From Streptomyces albus subsp. albus (GTDB taxonomy: Bacteria; Actinomycetota; Actinomycetes; Streptomycetales; Streptomycetaceae), in the NCBI RefSeq assembly GCF_000719865.1, contig NZ_JOID01000018.1, forward strand, positions 124,001 through 188,000: 64,000 nt of DNA, written 5' to 3'. The notes under the pieces were generated by a model. The model saw nothing but the letters and a program-made list of their open reading frames with translations, made no database searches and had not been told where the DNA came from. Below, in pieces: positions 35,876 through 44,948 of the stretch (the first letter of the stretch is position 1; each line of letters begins with the position of its first letter). The position numbers and the translations under genes were made by a program.

Positions 35876-36319
35876 GGCTGCCGCTCTCTCGGGGAGGACG
35901 ATGCGGTGGTTCGGCCGGCGGGTGCTGCGGTTGGCGGACCGGTCGGTCGGCGGATGGTGCCGTTGGGAGCGGGGCGGGGCGTTGCGCGGGGTGAATTGGT
36001 TGGTGTGCGGGCCGGCGTGGCGGGTGGTGCGGTCGGTGGACCGGTCGGCGGGCGGTGCGGTCGGGAAGGGCGCGGGGTGGAGAGTGTGCCGGGCCGGGGG
36101 TGGTGTGCGGGCCGGGTCGGCGGGTGGTGCGTTCGGCGGGCCGGTCGGTCGGGTGAGCGGTGCGATCGGTCGGGCGGGGTGGAACGCGTTCCTCGGGGGC
36201 GAGCTGGTGTGTGGGCCGGCCGGTGCGGCCCGGCGGTCGGCGTGGCCCGGCGGGCGGTGCGGTGCGGTGGGTGGTGGCGACGCGGCGGATGCGGCGGGGC
36301 CGAGGGGCCCGGGCCGCCG
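35876..36319. other. intergenic with strong strand bias
   Basis: 444 nt between rpiR and murQ. The plus strand is a G/T-rich tract of words such as GGTCGGCGGGTGG and GGTGTGCGGG; no gene is supported. Confidence 0.5.
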
Positions 36320-37309
36320 TCAGCCGCGGGGGTTGTGGCGATGGGCCAGGGCCTCGTACGAGGCGGCCAGGGCGGGCGCCGCGGTGTCGTGGGTCCGCTG
36401 CGCCACGCCTATGAACAGGCAGTCCACCACCAGCAGTTGGCTGGTGCGGCTCGACATCGCCGCCGGCCGCAGCTCGCTCTCCCGGGCCGGGGAGGTGGTC
36501 AGCACGTGGTCGGCGTACTGGGCGATCGCGCCGTCCGGGCGGCCGGTGACGGCGACGGTCGTCGCGCCGCGGTCGAAGGCCGTACGGAGCGGCTCGATGA
36601 CGTCGACCGTGCGGCCGGAGTGGCTGATGGCCACGGCGGCGTCCCCGGTGCGCAGCTGGACCGCGCCCGTCATGGCGAGGTGCGGATCGGCGTGCGCGTG
36701 TGCCGACAGGCCGATGCGGAGCAGCTTCTGCGCCAGGTCCTGGGCGACGAGGTTGGACGCCCCGATGCCGTAGACGTCGATCCGGCGGGCGCCGGACAGG
36801 GCGGTGACCGCCGCGTCGAGCTGCGCCGCGTCCAGGCCCGCCGCGGTGTCGGCGAGGCACTGCTGCTCCTCGCGGGCCAGTTTGGCGATGACGTCCGGCA
36901 GCGGGTCGTCCACCGTGATGTCGGCCGTCACGGCCGGGGCGGCACCGGACTCCTGCTGGGCGGCGAGGCCCGCGAGGGCCAGCCGCAGGTCCCGGTAGCC
37001 GGGGTAGCCGAGGGTGCGGGCCGTGCGGACGACCGTGGCCTCGCTGGTGCCCGTGCGCTCGGCCAGGCCCGTGACGGTGAGCGCGGCACAGCCTGCCGGG
37101 TCGCCGGCGACGGCCTCCGCGACGCGCTGCATGGAACGAGTCATCGTCGGCCCGAGCATTCTGACCTTCGCGGCGAGGGCGGCCGGAGCGGGGCCGACGG
37201 GGCCGACGGCCCCGCCGGGCTGCGCGGGTTGCGCGGGTTGCGCGGGTCGCGCCGGTTGGGCATGCCGGGATGGGCCGGCGGGCTCCGGAGTGGTGAAAGT
37301 TTCCTTCAC
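36320..37309 (-). CDS. MurR/RpiR family transcriptional regulator
   Basis: About 329 residues. N-terminal RpiR helix-turn-helix (around residues 40-120: LTVTGLAERTGTSEATVVRTARTLG) and C-terminal SIS domain (DVYGIGASNLVAQDLAQKL, AVAISHSGRTVDVIEPL) that would bind a sugar phosphate, most likely MurNAc-6-phosphate given murQ downstream on the same strand. The start is set at GTG 37309 (VKETFTT), 11 nt after a GGAG; GTG at 37321 would overlap that ribosome site. Two TGAA-type operators flank the start, one over it and one 31 bp upstream, so autoregulation is likely. A linker of PAQPAQPAQP repeats follows the start. Confidence 0.88.
   Translation of the reverse strand: MKETFTTPEPAGPSRHAQPARPAQPAQPAQPGGAVGPVGPAPAALAAKVRMLGPTMTRSMQRVAEAVAGDPAGCAALTVTGLAERTGTSEATVVRTARTLGYPGYRDLRLALAGLAAQQESGAAPAVTADITVDDPLPDVIAKLAREEQQCLADTAAGLDAAQLDAAVTALSGARRIDVYGIGASNLVAQDLAQKLLRIGLSAHAHADPHLAMTGAVQLRTGDAAVAISHSGRTVDVIEPLRTAFDRGATTVAVTGRPDGAIAQYADHVLTTSPARESELRPAAMSSRTSQLLVVDCLFIGVAQRTHDTAAPALAASYEALAHRHNPRG
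37294..37308 (-). promoter_or_regulatory. RpiR operator, proximal copy
   Basis: TGAAAGTTTCCTTCA (plus strand) overlapping the start codon of the regulator gene; outer arms TGAA/TTCA. Confidence 0.55.
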
Positions 37310-37324
37310 GCTACTGCTCACTCC

Positions 37325-37339
37325 TGAAAGGTATTTTCA
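37325..37339 (-). promoter_or_regulatory. RpiR operator, distal copy
   Basis: TGAAAGGTATTTTCA, with 6-bp arms if CTGAAA/TTTCAG is counted; centre 31 bp from the proximal copy, so on the same DNA face. Confidence 0.6.
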
Positions 37340-37390
37340 GCCCTTCGGCGTCGTCAACCCCTGGCCAGGGGGCGCGGGGGCGCCTCCGGC

Positions 37391-37510
37391 GCGGGTGGCC
37401 GGGTGCTGCCCGGAGTTCTTTCCCGCGCTGCGCGCGGGTGCGGCCCTCCCACCCGCCCGTTGCCCCTCGCCCGGAGCGCCCCCCGCCCGTTACCGCTCGC
37501 CCGGAGCGCC
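37391..37510 (+). repeat. dispersed intergenic repeat, copy 4
   Basis: Core CCCGCGCTGCGCGCGGGTGC followed by CCTCCCACCCGCCCGTTGCC, with its tail (GCCCGTTACCGCTCGCCCGG) duplicated at about 37484-37503. Same family as 25547, 26731 and 26931. Confidence 0.8.
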
Positions 37511-37572
37511 GACCACCGCCGGCGACGGCCGCGGTCGGCCGTGGCGGTGCGTGAACGGCCAAAGGCGGGAGA

Positions 37573-37944
37573 ATGGACCACATGGACCTCGAACACGCAC
37601 TGCACGCCGCGCGGGCCCTGGTGATCGCCGACCTGGCGTCCGGCGAGGTCGCCGACGCCGACGTCGTCTCCCTGGTGGAGGACTCCGTGACGCACCGGCG
37701 CTGGTGGGTGGAGCAGTGGCCGGAGGGCGCCGGGTTCGTCATCGGGCTGGTCGCCCAGGACGTTCAGGACGCGCTGCTGGAACGGTACGGACGGTGGCCG
37801 CTCTGCCCCGTCTGCGTGGAGCGCGGTGATCCGCATGCCCTCGACATCGAGCCGGAGCTCGGCACGGACCCGCACTGGGTGTGCCCCAAGACGGCGGTCT
37901 CGGTCGCCGCGGTCGGCAAGCTCGGCTCGGTGCTGGGCAAGTGA
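37573..37944 (+). CDS. conserved hypothetical protein with Cys-pair region
   Basis: 123-residue soluble protein. The C-terminal half contains LCPVCVERGDPHAL and later WVCPK, which could form a small zinc-binding knuckle; the N-terminal half is helical and acidic. I do not recognise a named family. Start at ATG 37573 with GGGAG close by, or at ATG 37582 with that ribosome site 10 nt away; the second is equally possible. Divergent from the RpiR gene. Confidence 0.75.
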   Translation: MDHMDLEHALHAARALVIADLASGEVADADVVSLVEDSVTHRRWWVEQWPEGAGFVIGLVAQDVQDALLERYGRWPLCPVCVERGDPHALDIEPELGTDPHWVCPKTAVSVAAVGKLGSVLGK

Positions 37945-38104
37945 GACCGGCCGGAAGCGGGACCGGCCGGACGGCGGGGAGCGCGGGCTCCGGAGGGGCG
38001 GAACGCATGACAGTACGGAGAGCGGGACGCGTGGCGGCGGCGACGGCGATACCAGCGGAGCGGGGGGCGGAAGGGGCTCCGGAACGGACCTCGGCACCTG
38101 GTGA

Positions 38105-38225
38105 GGCATGCGGTGGGGCACGGCGTGCGGCGTTGAGGGCGGCATGCGGTGGGGCACGGGGCGCGGCGCGGAGGGCGCTACGGAGCGCCGTGCGGAGGGT
38201 GGCACGGGGCGCGGCGGGGAGGACG
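38105..38225 (+). repeat. degenerate tandem repeat upstream of the DUF4031 gene
   Basis: Diverged units of GCATGCGGTGGGGCACGG and GGAGGGCGCTACGG; the reading frame of the next gene runs back through it but without a ribosome site. Confidence 0.65.
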
Positions 38226-38227
38226 CG

Positions 38228-38533
38228 ATGACCGTCTACATCGACCCGCCGATCTGGCCGGGGCACGGGCGGATGTGGTCGCACCTGGTGAGCGACGTCT
38301 CGTACGAGGAGCTGCACGCCTTCGCCGCGCGACTGGGTTCGCCCCGGCGGGCCTTCGACCGCGACCACTACGACGTACCGGCCGAGCGCTACCGGGCGGC
38401 GGTGGCGCTCGGGGCCGTGGAGATCGGCTCCAAGGAGCTGGTGCGGCGGCTCACGGCCGCAGGGCTGCGCCGCCCCAAGGGGCGGCCCGCCCCGGTGCCG
38501 CCTCAGGCACACGGAGCCCCCACCGGCCGCTGA
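38228..38533 (+). CDS. DUF4031 domain protein
   Basis: 101 residues. The motif MTVYIDPPIWPGHGRMWSHL and later SPRRAFDRDHYDVPAERY define the DUF4031 family of small actinobacterial and proteobacterial proteins of unknown function; the many conserved His, Asp and Tyr residues suggest metal or nucleotide binding. ATG at 38228 with a GGGGAGGA ribosome site. The 3' end of the gene already belongs to the repeat that continues downstream. Confidence 0.85.
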   Translation: MTVYIDPPIWPGHGRMWSHLVSDVSYEELHAFAARLGSPRRAFDRDHYDVPAERYRAAVALGAVEIGSKELVRRLTAAGLRRPKGRPAPVPPQAHGAPTGR

Positions 38534-38710
38534 GCCCCGGCGTACCGGGCCACCGGGTCACCGGGCCGGCCGACCCTTGTCCCGGGCACACGGAGCCGGA
38601 GCCGCCACCGGGCACTGAGCCCCCGCGTACCGGGCCACCGGCTCACTGGGCCGACTGGCCTCCGCCCCGGGCACACTGAGCCGGACCCCCACCAGACGCT
38701 GAGCCCTCGC
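38507..38710 (+). repeat. imperfect tandem repeat, period about 80 bp
   Basis: Three copies of GCACACGGAGCC...CGCTGAGCCC starting near 38507, 38586 and 38670. The first copy includes the stop codon of the DUF4031 gene. The rest of the gap to 38807 is similar low-complexity sequence. Confidence 0.75.
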
Positions 38711-38807
38711 GCACCGGGCCACCGGCACTGGACCCACCGGGCCAACCAACCATCGGGCCAACCGGCCACCGGATCACCGAACCCCCGCCCCTGCCGCCCC
38801 GCCCCGG

Positions 38808-40034
38808 TCAACCCGCGCGGTGTGCGTGTTCCTGGGTGCGGCCGGAGGCGGCGACCACGGCGCTCGGCCCGCGGCGGCGCGTCCGGGACGCGAGGACGAT
38901 CGCCGGGATCGCCAGCAGGGTCAGCCCGGCCCCCGCCCACGCCGTCGAGGTGTAGCCGAAGCCCGCGTCGATGACCGTTCCGCCGAGCCACGGGCCCGTC
39001 GTGTTGCCGAGGTTGAAGGCGGCCGTGACGGTGGCACCGGCCAGCGTCGGCGCCGCTCCCGCCACCTCGAACATCCGGGCGTTGAGGGCGGGCGCCGTGT
39101 AGAAGGCCGAGACGCCCAGCAGGAACGAGAGCGTCACCGCGGCGAACGGCACGGTCGCGGTGAGCCCCACGACGGCCAGCAGAACCACCGAGGCCACCGC
39201 GCCGCTGAGCAGCACCCCGAAGAGGTGGGCGTCCGCGAACCGGCCGCCCAGCGCCGTACCCAGCAGGGCGCCGAAACCGAACAGCATGAGCACCGTGGGC
39301 ACCCAGCCGGCGTCGAGGCCGGCGACGTCCGTCAGCAGCGGCGCCAGATAGCTGAAGAAGCAGAAGACGCCGCCGCCCACGAGCGCGGTGGTGACGACGG
39401 CCAGCCAGACCTGCCCGTCGCGGTAGACGCGCAGCTCCTTGCCGAGCCGCGGCAGTTCGGCGGGGCGCGGAATCCGGGGGATCAGCGCGATCACCCCGGC
39501 CAGGGCCACCGCGGAGGCCGCGCCGACCGCCCAGAACGCCGAGCGCCAGCCGAAGTGTTCGCCGAGGAACGCCCCGGCCGGTACGCCGAGGACGTTGGCG
39601 ATGCTGAGCCCGCCGAGCATCACGGCCATGGCGCGGGCCCGTACGGTCACCGGGACCATCGCGACGGCCACCGCCGCGCCCAGCGCCCAGAAGCCCGCGC
39701 ACGCGAGGGCGCTGACGACCCGGGACGCGAACAGCCATCCGTACGAGGGGGCCAGCGCGCCCGCGACCTGCCCCAGGCCGAAGACCGAGATCAGGGCGAT
39801 GAGCGTGGCGCGCCGGGGGAGCCGGAGCGTCGCCATGGCGAGCAGCGGGGCGCCGACGACCATGCCGACGGCGAACGCCGAGATCAGCAGCCCGGCTCTC
39901 GGAATGCTGACGTCCATGTCCTCCGCGATCGGCGGCAGCAGGCCCGTGAGCATGAACTCGGACGTCCCCAGGGCGAAGACCGAGAGGCCCAGGACGTACA
40001 CGGCGAGGGGCATGCGGGAGCGATCGGTCGGCAT
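38808..40034 (-). CDS. MFS efflux transporter, Cmx/CmrA (chloramphenicol)-like
   Basis: 408-residue, 12-helix major facilitator of the DHA1 drug:H+ antiporter family. The N-terminus AVYVLGLSVFALGTSEFMLT, then LLPPIAEDMDVSIPRAGLLI and SAFAVGMVVGAPLLA, is that of the Cmx/CmrA group and of sugar/arabinose efflux proteins; the cytoplasmic-loop motif A is weak (RLPRRATL). Chloramphenicol export is the closest named activity but is not proven by sequence alone. ATG at 40034 with CGAGG upstream; an internal ATG at 40013 is the alternative. Confidence 0.87.
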   Translation of the reverse strand: MPTDRSRMPLAVYVLGLSVFALGTSEFMLTGLLPPIAEDMDVSIPRAGLLISAFAVGMVVGAPLLAMATLRLPRRATLIALISVFGLGQVAGALAPSYGWLFASRVVSALACAGFWALGAAVAVAMVPVTVRARAMAVMLGGLSIANVLGVPAGAFLGEHFGWRSAFWAVGAASAVALAGVIALIPRIPRPAELPRLGKELRVYRDGQVWLAVVTTALVGGGVFCFFSYLAPLLTDVAGLDAGWVPTVLMLFGFGALLGTALGGRFADAHLFGVLLSGAVASVVLLAVVGLTATVPFAAVTLSFLLGVSAFYTAPALNARMFEVAGAAPTLAGATVTAAFNLGNTTGPWLGGTVIDAGFGYTSTAWAGAGLTLLAIPAIVLASRTRRRGPSAVVAASGRTQEHAHRAG

Positions 40035-40608
40035 GCCTCGGACCAACAGCGGCGGTGGGCACGCCATTCCCGGAATCGGGGTGTCGAAGGTCTCCTCGGT
40101 TGGCTTTCCCCGGCTTTCCACCAGGCTTTCCCTTGGCTTCTTCGGCGCGGCACCTGCCGCATGGTGCCCGGCTCGGGAGTACCGGGCGGGTGAACCGGAG
40201 CCGTGGTGCCCTTGGGCGCCCGGGGCTCTGGCTCCGGGCTCTGGCTCCGGGCTCGGGCTCGGGCTCGGGGGAAACGGGGCGGGCGGCACGGGAGCGGAGT
40301 GCCGGTGTCCGGGAAAGTCCGGCTCGGACCCCCGGCCGACCCCGGACCCCCGGCCGACCCCGGACCCCCGGCCGACCCCGGACCCCCGGCCGACCCCGGT
40401 CCCGCCGGGGCCTCAGGCCACGGACATCCTGGACTGCGGACCGGGGTGCCCAGCCGGACCCGGCCCTTCGGGGACCCCGGGCCCCGGAGATCCCGGACCG
40501 TGGCCCCGGCCCCCGGGCCAACCCCGGGCCCCGGACCGCAAGCACCGGACCCCGGGCCCCGGTCCCCGAGGCCTCGGCCCCCGGGCCCCCAGCCGCCCTC
40601 CGCACACC
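40035..40608. other. intergenic, low-complexity
   Basis: 574 nt with no gene. It contains 12-bp GGCTCTGGCTCC-type repeats (40220-40270), the 18-bp array at 40327, and CCCCGGGCC-rich sequence after that. Confidence 0.6.
40327..40398. repeat. 18-bp perfect tandem repeat, 4 copies
   Basis: Four identical units GACCCCCGGCCGACCCCG; perfect identity suggests a recent expansion. Confidence 0.95.
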
Positions 40609-41247
40609 TCACCCCGTGAGCAGGCTCAGCTCCGTGGCCATGTTGTGCCGGGCGGTCCGCTCCCAGCGCTCGCCGCCCGGGGTGCGGAACAGCCGCGGCA
40701 GTGCGAGCAGCGACCGCAGCACCTCGGCACGCCCCTCGCGGAACTCCTCGTCCGGTACGAACCCGTACTCCTCGCGGACCGCCGCCGCGTAGGCCGCGTA
40801 CTCCTCGGGCGGGCCCGCGAGGACGGCCAGGTCCGCGTCGCACAGCACCTCGCCGTTGGTGTCGCCGGGCGCCGGGTCGTGGGTGACGGTGAGGCGGACG
40901 AGCCGGGCTGTCTCCGCCGTGCGGGCAGGGGGCACTCCAGCCTCGGGCAGGGCCAGTTCGGCGAGCCGGGCGCTGCGCTCCTCGTTCTCCGAGCGGTCCG
41001 GGCGGTAGACGGCGTCGTGGAACCAGGCGGCCAGCCGGACCGCGTCCGGGTCCGCACAGTGGCCGGCCAGCTCGTCGATCCGGTCGAGGACGGCCGCCAG
41101 GTGGCCGGTGGTGTGGTAGTGCCGCTGCGGCTCGGCCCAGCGGGCGAGCAGGTTCTCGCCGTACGGACGCGGGTCCGGAAGCGGGCCGGGGCCCTCCTGG
41201 CAGCGGCGCAGCAGCTCGGACCAGCGGTCGAGAAGGGGGACGGGCAT
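40609..41247 (-). CDS. HD domain metal-dependent phosphohydrolase-like protein
   Basis: 212 residues. HD-type metal ligands are visible: YHTTGHL (His), AAWFHDAVY (His-Asp) and the late Asp in LCDADLAVL. Conserved blocks RHYHTTGHLAAVLDRI and FREGRAEVLRSLL match uncharacterised HD proteins of actinobacteria often annotated as N-methyl-D-aspartate receptor NMDAR2C-like (a misnomer). The substrate is unknown. Start ATG 41247; CACAAT is 6 nt upstream (leaderless). Confidence 0.85.
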   Translation of the reverse strand: MPVPLLDRWSELLRRCQEGPGPLPDPRPYGENLLARWAEPQRHYHTTGHLAAVLDRIDELAGHCADPDAVRLAAWFHDAVYRPDRSENEERSARLAELALPEAGVPPARTAETARLVRLTVTHDPAPGDTNGEVLCDADLAVLAGPPEEYAAYAAAVREEYGFVPDEEFREGRAEVLRSLLALPRLFRTPGGERWERTARHNMATELSLLTG

Positions 41248-41253
41248 GGGCCC

Positions 41254-41259
41254 ATTGTG
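41254..41259 (-). promoter_or_regulatory. -10 element of a leaderless promoter
   Basis: CACAAT (minus strand), 6 nt before the ATG of the HD gene. The rest of 41248-41737 has no gene; a GACGGTG hexamer-type repeat lies at 41650-41700. Confidence 0.5.
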
Positions 41260-41737
41260 CGGTACGGGATCCGGCCCCGCCGGGCCAACCGCGAGCCCGG
41301 CCGGACCTGCGGCGAGCCCCCGGACGCCACCAAGGGGCGCCCCCTGAGCGCCGGCCGAGCCGTATCGGCCGCGCCCCAAGCGGAGCGTCAATGACCGCCG
41401 GGGAAACAGCACTTCAACGGCCCCGAGCCCCGGCCCGGGTGCCGCCGGGCACCGCTGCGCCGCCGGCGCGCCATGCCGCCCCTGTTCGGGGCGCGCCTCA
41501 CAGGCGCCCCGGGGCGTCCCGCCGGACGCCGGATCACGCGGCCCCGCCCAGCCGTCCGCTCCGGGGCGGGCGCACGGGACCGTTGGCGGTCCGTGCCGGG
41601 CGGCCTGCCCTGCCTGCGTGGCTGATGCCGACCGAGCCGGCGAGTGCGGTGGCGACGGTGACGGTGACGGTGACGGTGGAGCGTGGCGGTGACGGTGACG
41701 CGTGGCGGTCGGCGCGGGGAACCGACTCACCCTGTCG

Positions 41738-44314
41738 TCACGCCAGTTCGGGCGGAAGGTCCTCCGCGTGGAGCACCGTCAGGCCCGAGACCGCGCGGGT
41801 GAGGGCCACGTACAGCCGGCGCAGCCCCGTGCGCCGGTCGGGCTCGGCGGCGACGACCGCGGCCGGCTCGTCCAGCACCACGTAGTCGTACTCCAGACCC
41901 TTGGCGAGCGAGGCCGGGACGAGCGTGAGCCGCGCGTCCGCCGTCGTCTCCTCACCCGGTGACAGGTACGGCAGCCCGGCCGCCGCCAGGGCCCCGGCCA
42001 GCGCCGGGACGCGCGCGTCGGCCGCGATCAGGCCCACGGAACCCTCGTGCTCCAGCGCTTGGCGGCACGCCTCCGCGACGGCCGCGTCGAGACCGGGCCG
42101 GGGACCGTACCCCGCGGCTCCGGCTCCGGCTTCGTTTCCGGCCCGGGCTTCGCCCGCGGCTCCGCCCCCGGCCCCGGCCGCCCCCACCCGCCGGACCTCC
42201 AGGGCGCCCGCCGCCTCCCGTACGGAGGTGGCCTCCTTCAGTCCGGGCGCGATGGCGGGCAGCAAGCGCGAGGCGTACGCGATGACGTCGCGCGGCACCC
42301 GGAAGCCCTCCGTCAGCTCCTCGATCCGCCCGTCCGGCTTGCCCAGGTGCGACAGGGCCTCGGCCCAGGCCGCGGTGGACCACGGGGTGGTGCCCTGGGC
42401 GAGGTCGCCGAGGACGGTCGCGGAGCCGGTGGTGCAGCGGCGGCCCACCGCCCGGTACTGCATGGGGGAGAGGTCCTGCGCCTCGTCCAGGACGACGTGT
42501 CCGAGGGACTGGGTGCGCTCGACGAGGTCCCGCACCTCGTCGATCAGCACGGCGTCGGCCGCCGACCACGCCGCCGACCGCACGCTCCGCGGCGGCTTCG
42601 GCCAGAGCAGCAGCGCCTGCTCGTCCGCGCTCAGCACGCCCTCGGCCTGCTCGGCGAGGAACGCCGCGTCGGAGAGCAGCCGCAGGACCAGCTTCGCCGG
42701 ATCGACCGGCGGCCAGATCGCCTTGACCGCCGCCTTCACGGCCCGGTCGCGGGCCACCGCGTTCTGCGTCCGGTCGTCCGGGGCCTCGCCCGCGGCCTCC
42801 ATCCGCACCAGCACGGCGTGCGCGATCCGCTGCGGCAGGGCCTCGCGGGCGGCGCCGTAGCGGATGCCCCGGTCGAGCAACTCGTCCACGATCCGGCGCA
42901 GTTCACCGGCGGGCACCCGCCAGCGCCGGGAACCGCGGACGACGACCAGCCCCTCCCCGGGCGGATTCACCCCGGAGCGGACGGCGCGGCGCAGGACCTC
43001 CGCCATCCGGGCGTCGCCCTTGAGCCGGGCCGCCCCGGGAGTGTCCGTACCGCTCACCGGGACGTGCGCCACCAGGTCGTCGACGGTCGCCTGCGCCACC
43101 TCCAACTCGCCGAGGGCGGGCAGCACCTGCTCGATGTAGCGGAGGAAGGACCGGTTCGGGCCGACGACGAGCGTGCCCGCGCGGGAGAGCCGTTCCCGGT
43201 GGGCGTAGAGCAGATACGCGACCCGGTGCAGGCCGACGGCCGTCTTGCCGGTGCCGGGCGCGCCCTGCACGCACAGGGTGCCGCCCAGGCCGGCGCGGAC
43301 GATCTCGTCCTGCTCGGGCTGGATCGTGGCCACGATGTCGCGCATCGGGCCGACGCGGGGCCGCTCGATCTCCGTCTGGAGCAGCCGGCTGACGGTCTCG
43401 GCCGCGGCCGGGTCGGAGAGCCGCTCGTCCTCGTAGGCGGTCAGCTCGCCGCCGGTGTAACCGAAGCGGCGGCGGAGTGCGACCCCCATCGGCTCCTTCT
43501 TGGAGGCCCGGTAGAAGGGCTGGGAGACGGGGGCGCGCCAGTCGACGACCATGGGGTCGCCGTCGGCGTCGTGCACATGGCGGCGGCCGATGTAGTAGCG
43601 CGCCGCGCCGCCGGCCGCCGTCCCGGCGCTGGTCTCCGCCGCCGCGGCGGATGCCGCCGTGCCGTCTGCCGCGGTCTCTCGCGCCGCGGTCTCCGCCTCC
43701 GACCGGGCCTCGTGTCCGGGCTCCGGCCCGTGGTGGGGCCGGGGCTCGGGCCCGGGCTCGCGGAGATAGTCCAGCCGGCCGAAGAACAGCGGGGTGCCGG
43801 CGTGGTCGGCGAGGGCTTTGATCCGGTTGTCGATCTGGGACTGGAGGACCGCGGCGTTGACCCAGTTCGCGGTGACGTCGGAGATGTCGAGGGCCTCGAC
43901 GTCCGCGCGCATGGCCCGCAGCGCGGCCCGGGAGGCGGCGAGATGGGCCTGCTCGCGGCGGAGCGGACCACCGGGGTCCGCGGGGGGCGCGGCGTCCGCG
44001 GGGAGTGCGGTGTCTGCGGGGCATGCGGAGGGCGCGGCATCTGCGGGGGGTGTGGTGTCCGCGGAGGGCGTGGCGTCCGTCGGCTGCGGCGTTTCCGCCG
44101 CTCTCGCCGGCCCCGTCGCCCGGCCGGGCTCTTCGCGGACCCCGGGCGACGCGGGGCCGGTGGTGTCCCGGGTACGCACGGGTTCCACGGGCTCCGCGGG
44201 CCGCGCGGCCCTTTGGGGGGCGGGGGTTGCCGGAATGGGGGGATCTCCGGGGCCCCGGGTGTCCCTCGGTTCGACTGGATCGACGAGATCGGCCGATGAC
44301 GGTTGCGCGGGCAC
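41738..44314 (-). CDS. helR: HelD/HelR-like RNA polymerase-associated ATPase
   Basis: 858-residue SF1 (UvrD/HelD-like) ATPase. HelD proteins pull RNA polymerase off DNA; the HelR branch also displaces rifamycins in S. venezuelae. Order: a disordered tail of about 120 residues (Pro/Ala/Thr-rich), an N-terminal coiled-coil region (LAASRAALRAMRADVEALD), a second low-complexity linker (around 195-240), Walker A GAPGTGKTAVG near 352, Walker B-like LDEAQDLSPMQ near 608, and C-terminal RLYVALTRAVSGL. The GTG at 44314 is chosen for its GGAGG ribosome site 7 nt upstream; an ATG at 44383 lacks one. I see no obvious rifamycin-associated palindrome upstream. Confidence 0.85.
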   Translation of the reverse strand: MPAQPSSADLVDPVEPRDTRGPGDPPIPATPAPQRAARPAEPVEPVRTRDTTGPASPGVREEPGRATGPARAAETPQPTDATPSADTTPPADAAPSACPADTALPADAAPPADPGGPLRREQAHLAASRAALRAMRADVEALDISDVTANWVNAAVLQSQIDNRIKALADHAGTPLFFGRLDYLREPGPEPRPHHGPEPGHEARSEAETAARETAADGTAASAAAAETSAGTAAGGAARYYIGRRHVHDADGDPMVVDWRAPVSQPFYRASKKEPMGVALRRRFGYTGGELTAYEDERLSDPAAAETVSRLLQTEIERPRVGPMRDIVATIQPEQDEIVRAGLGGTLCVQGAPGTGKTAVGLHRVAYLLYAHRERLSRAGTLVVGPNRSFLRYIEQVLPALGELEVAQATVDDLVAHVPVSGTDTPGAARLKGDARMAEVLRRAVRSGVNPPGEGLVVVRGSRRWRVPAGELRRIVDELLDRGIRYGAAREALPQRIAHAVLVRMEAAGEAPDDRTQNAVARDRAVKAAVKAIWPPVDPAKLVLRLLSDAAFLAEQAEGVLSADEQALLLWPKPPRSVRSAAWSAADAVLIDEVRDLVERTQSLGHVVLDEAQDLSPMQYRAVGRRCTTGSATVLGDLAQGTTPWSTAAWAEALSHLGKPDGRIEELTEGFRVPRDVIAYASRLLPAIAPGLKEATSVREAAGALEVRRVGAAGAGGGAAGEARAGNEAGAGAAGYGPRPGLDAAVAEACRQALEHEGSVGLIAADARVPALAGALAAAGLPYLSPGEETTADARLTLVPASLAKGLEYDYVVLDEPAAVVAAEPDRRTGLRRLYVALTRAVSGLTVLHAEDLPPELA

Positions 44315-44948
44315 GGCGAAGCCTCCGGTGGGACGGGACGGGACGACGAGACGTAACGGGCAGCGCGCGGTGGCGCGGCGCACTCCGGCGCTGCGGGTGA
44401 CGTAGCGGGGGAACCGGCCGGTTTCCGTCCGGGCGGCGGCTCTCCCGGCGCGGCGGAACCGGTGCGGCGAGCGCTGCGGCGACGCGCTGCGGGAGGCGGG
44501 CAGACCGGCGATTGTAGCCAGCGGCGACCGGGCGCGCGAACGCTTTTCCCCGGCTGCTCCTGGCCCCCGGCCCGGCGCCGGCCCTGGGGTTGGGCCCGGC
44601 CCGGCTTTGGTCCCGGCCCAGCCCGGCCCGGCCCAGGCTCCAGCCCCGGCCCGACTCTGGCCCGGACAGACCGGTGGCGCGACGGTGACGGCTTGCGCGG
44701 TGGCCTGCGCGCCGGGGTTGCGCGCCGGTGCCGGGACGTGGGCCGGCCGCGCGGGGCGCCAGCGGAGCCGGGGCCGGGGGCTGGGGCCGGGGCCGGGACG
44801 TAACCCCCACCCGCACCTCCCCCCGCCTCCGTGCCTTCCGCCCCCTACGGGACGGGCTCCCGCCCGGTCATCCGCCGGGTGGGCTCGCGGCGGAGCGGCT
44901 CGGCCCGGCGGACGACCGGCGGCCCGGCACGGTTACATCCCTGGACTG
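44315..44948. other. intergenic between helR-like and a small His-rich ORF
   Basis: No supported gene. GGCCCGGC-type simple sequence dominates 44570-44680. Confidence 0.45.
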
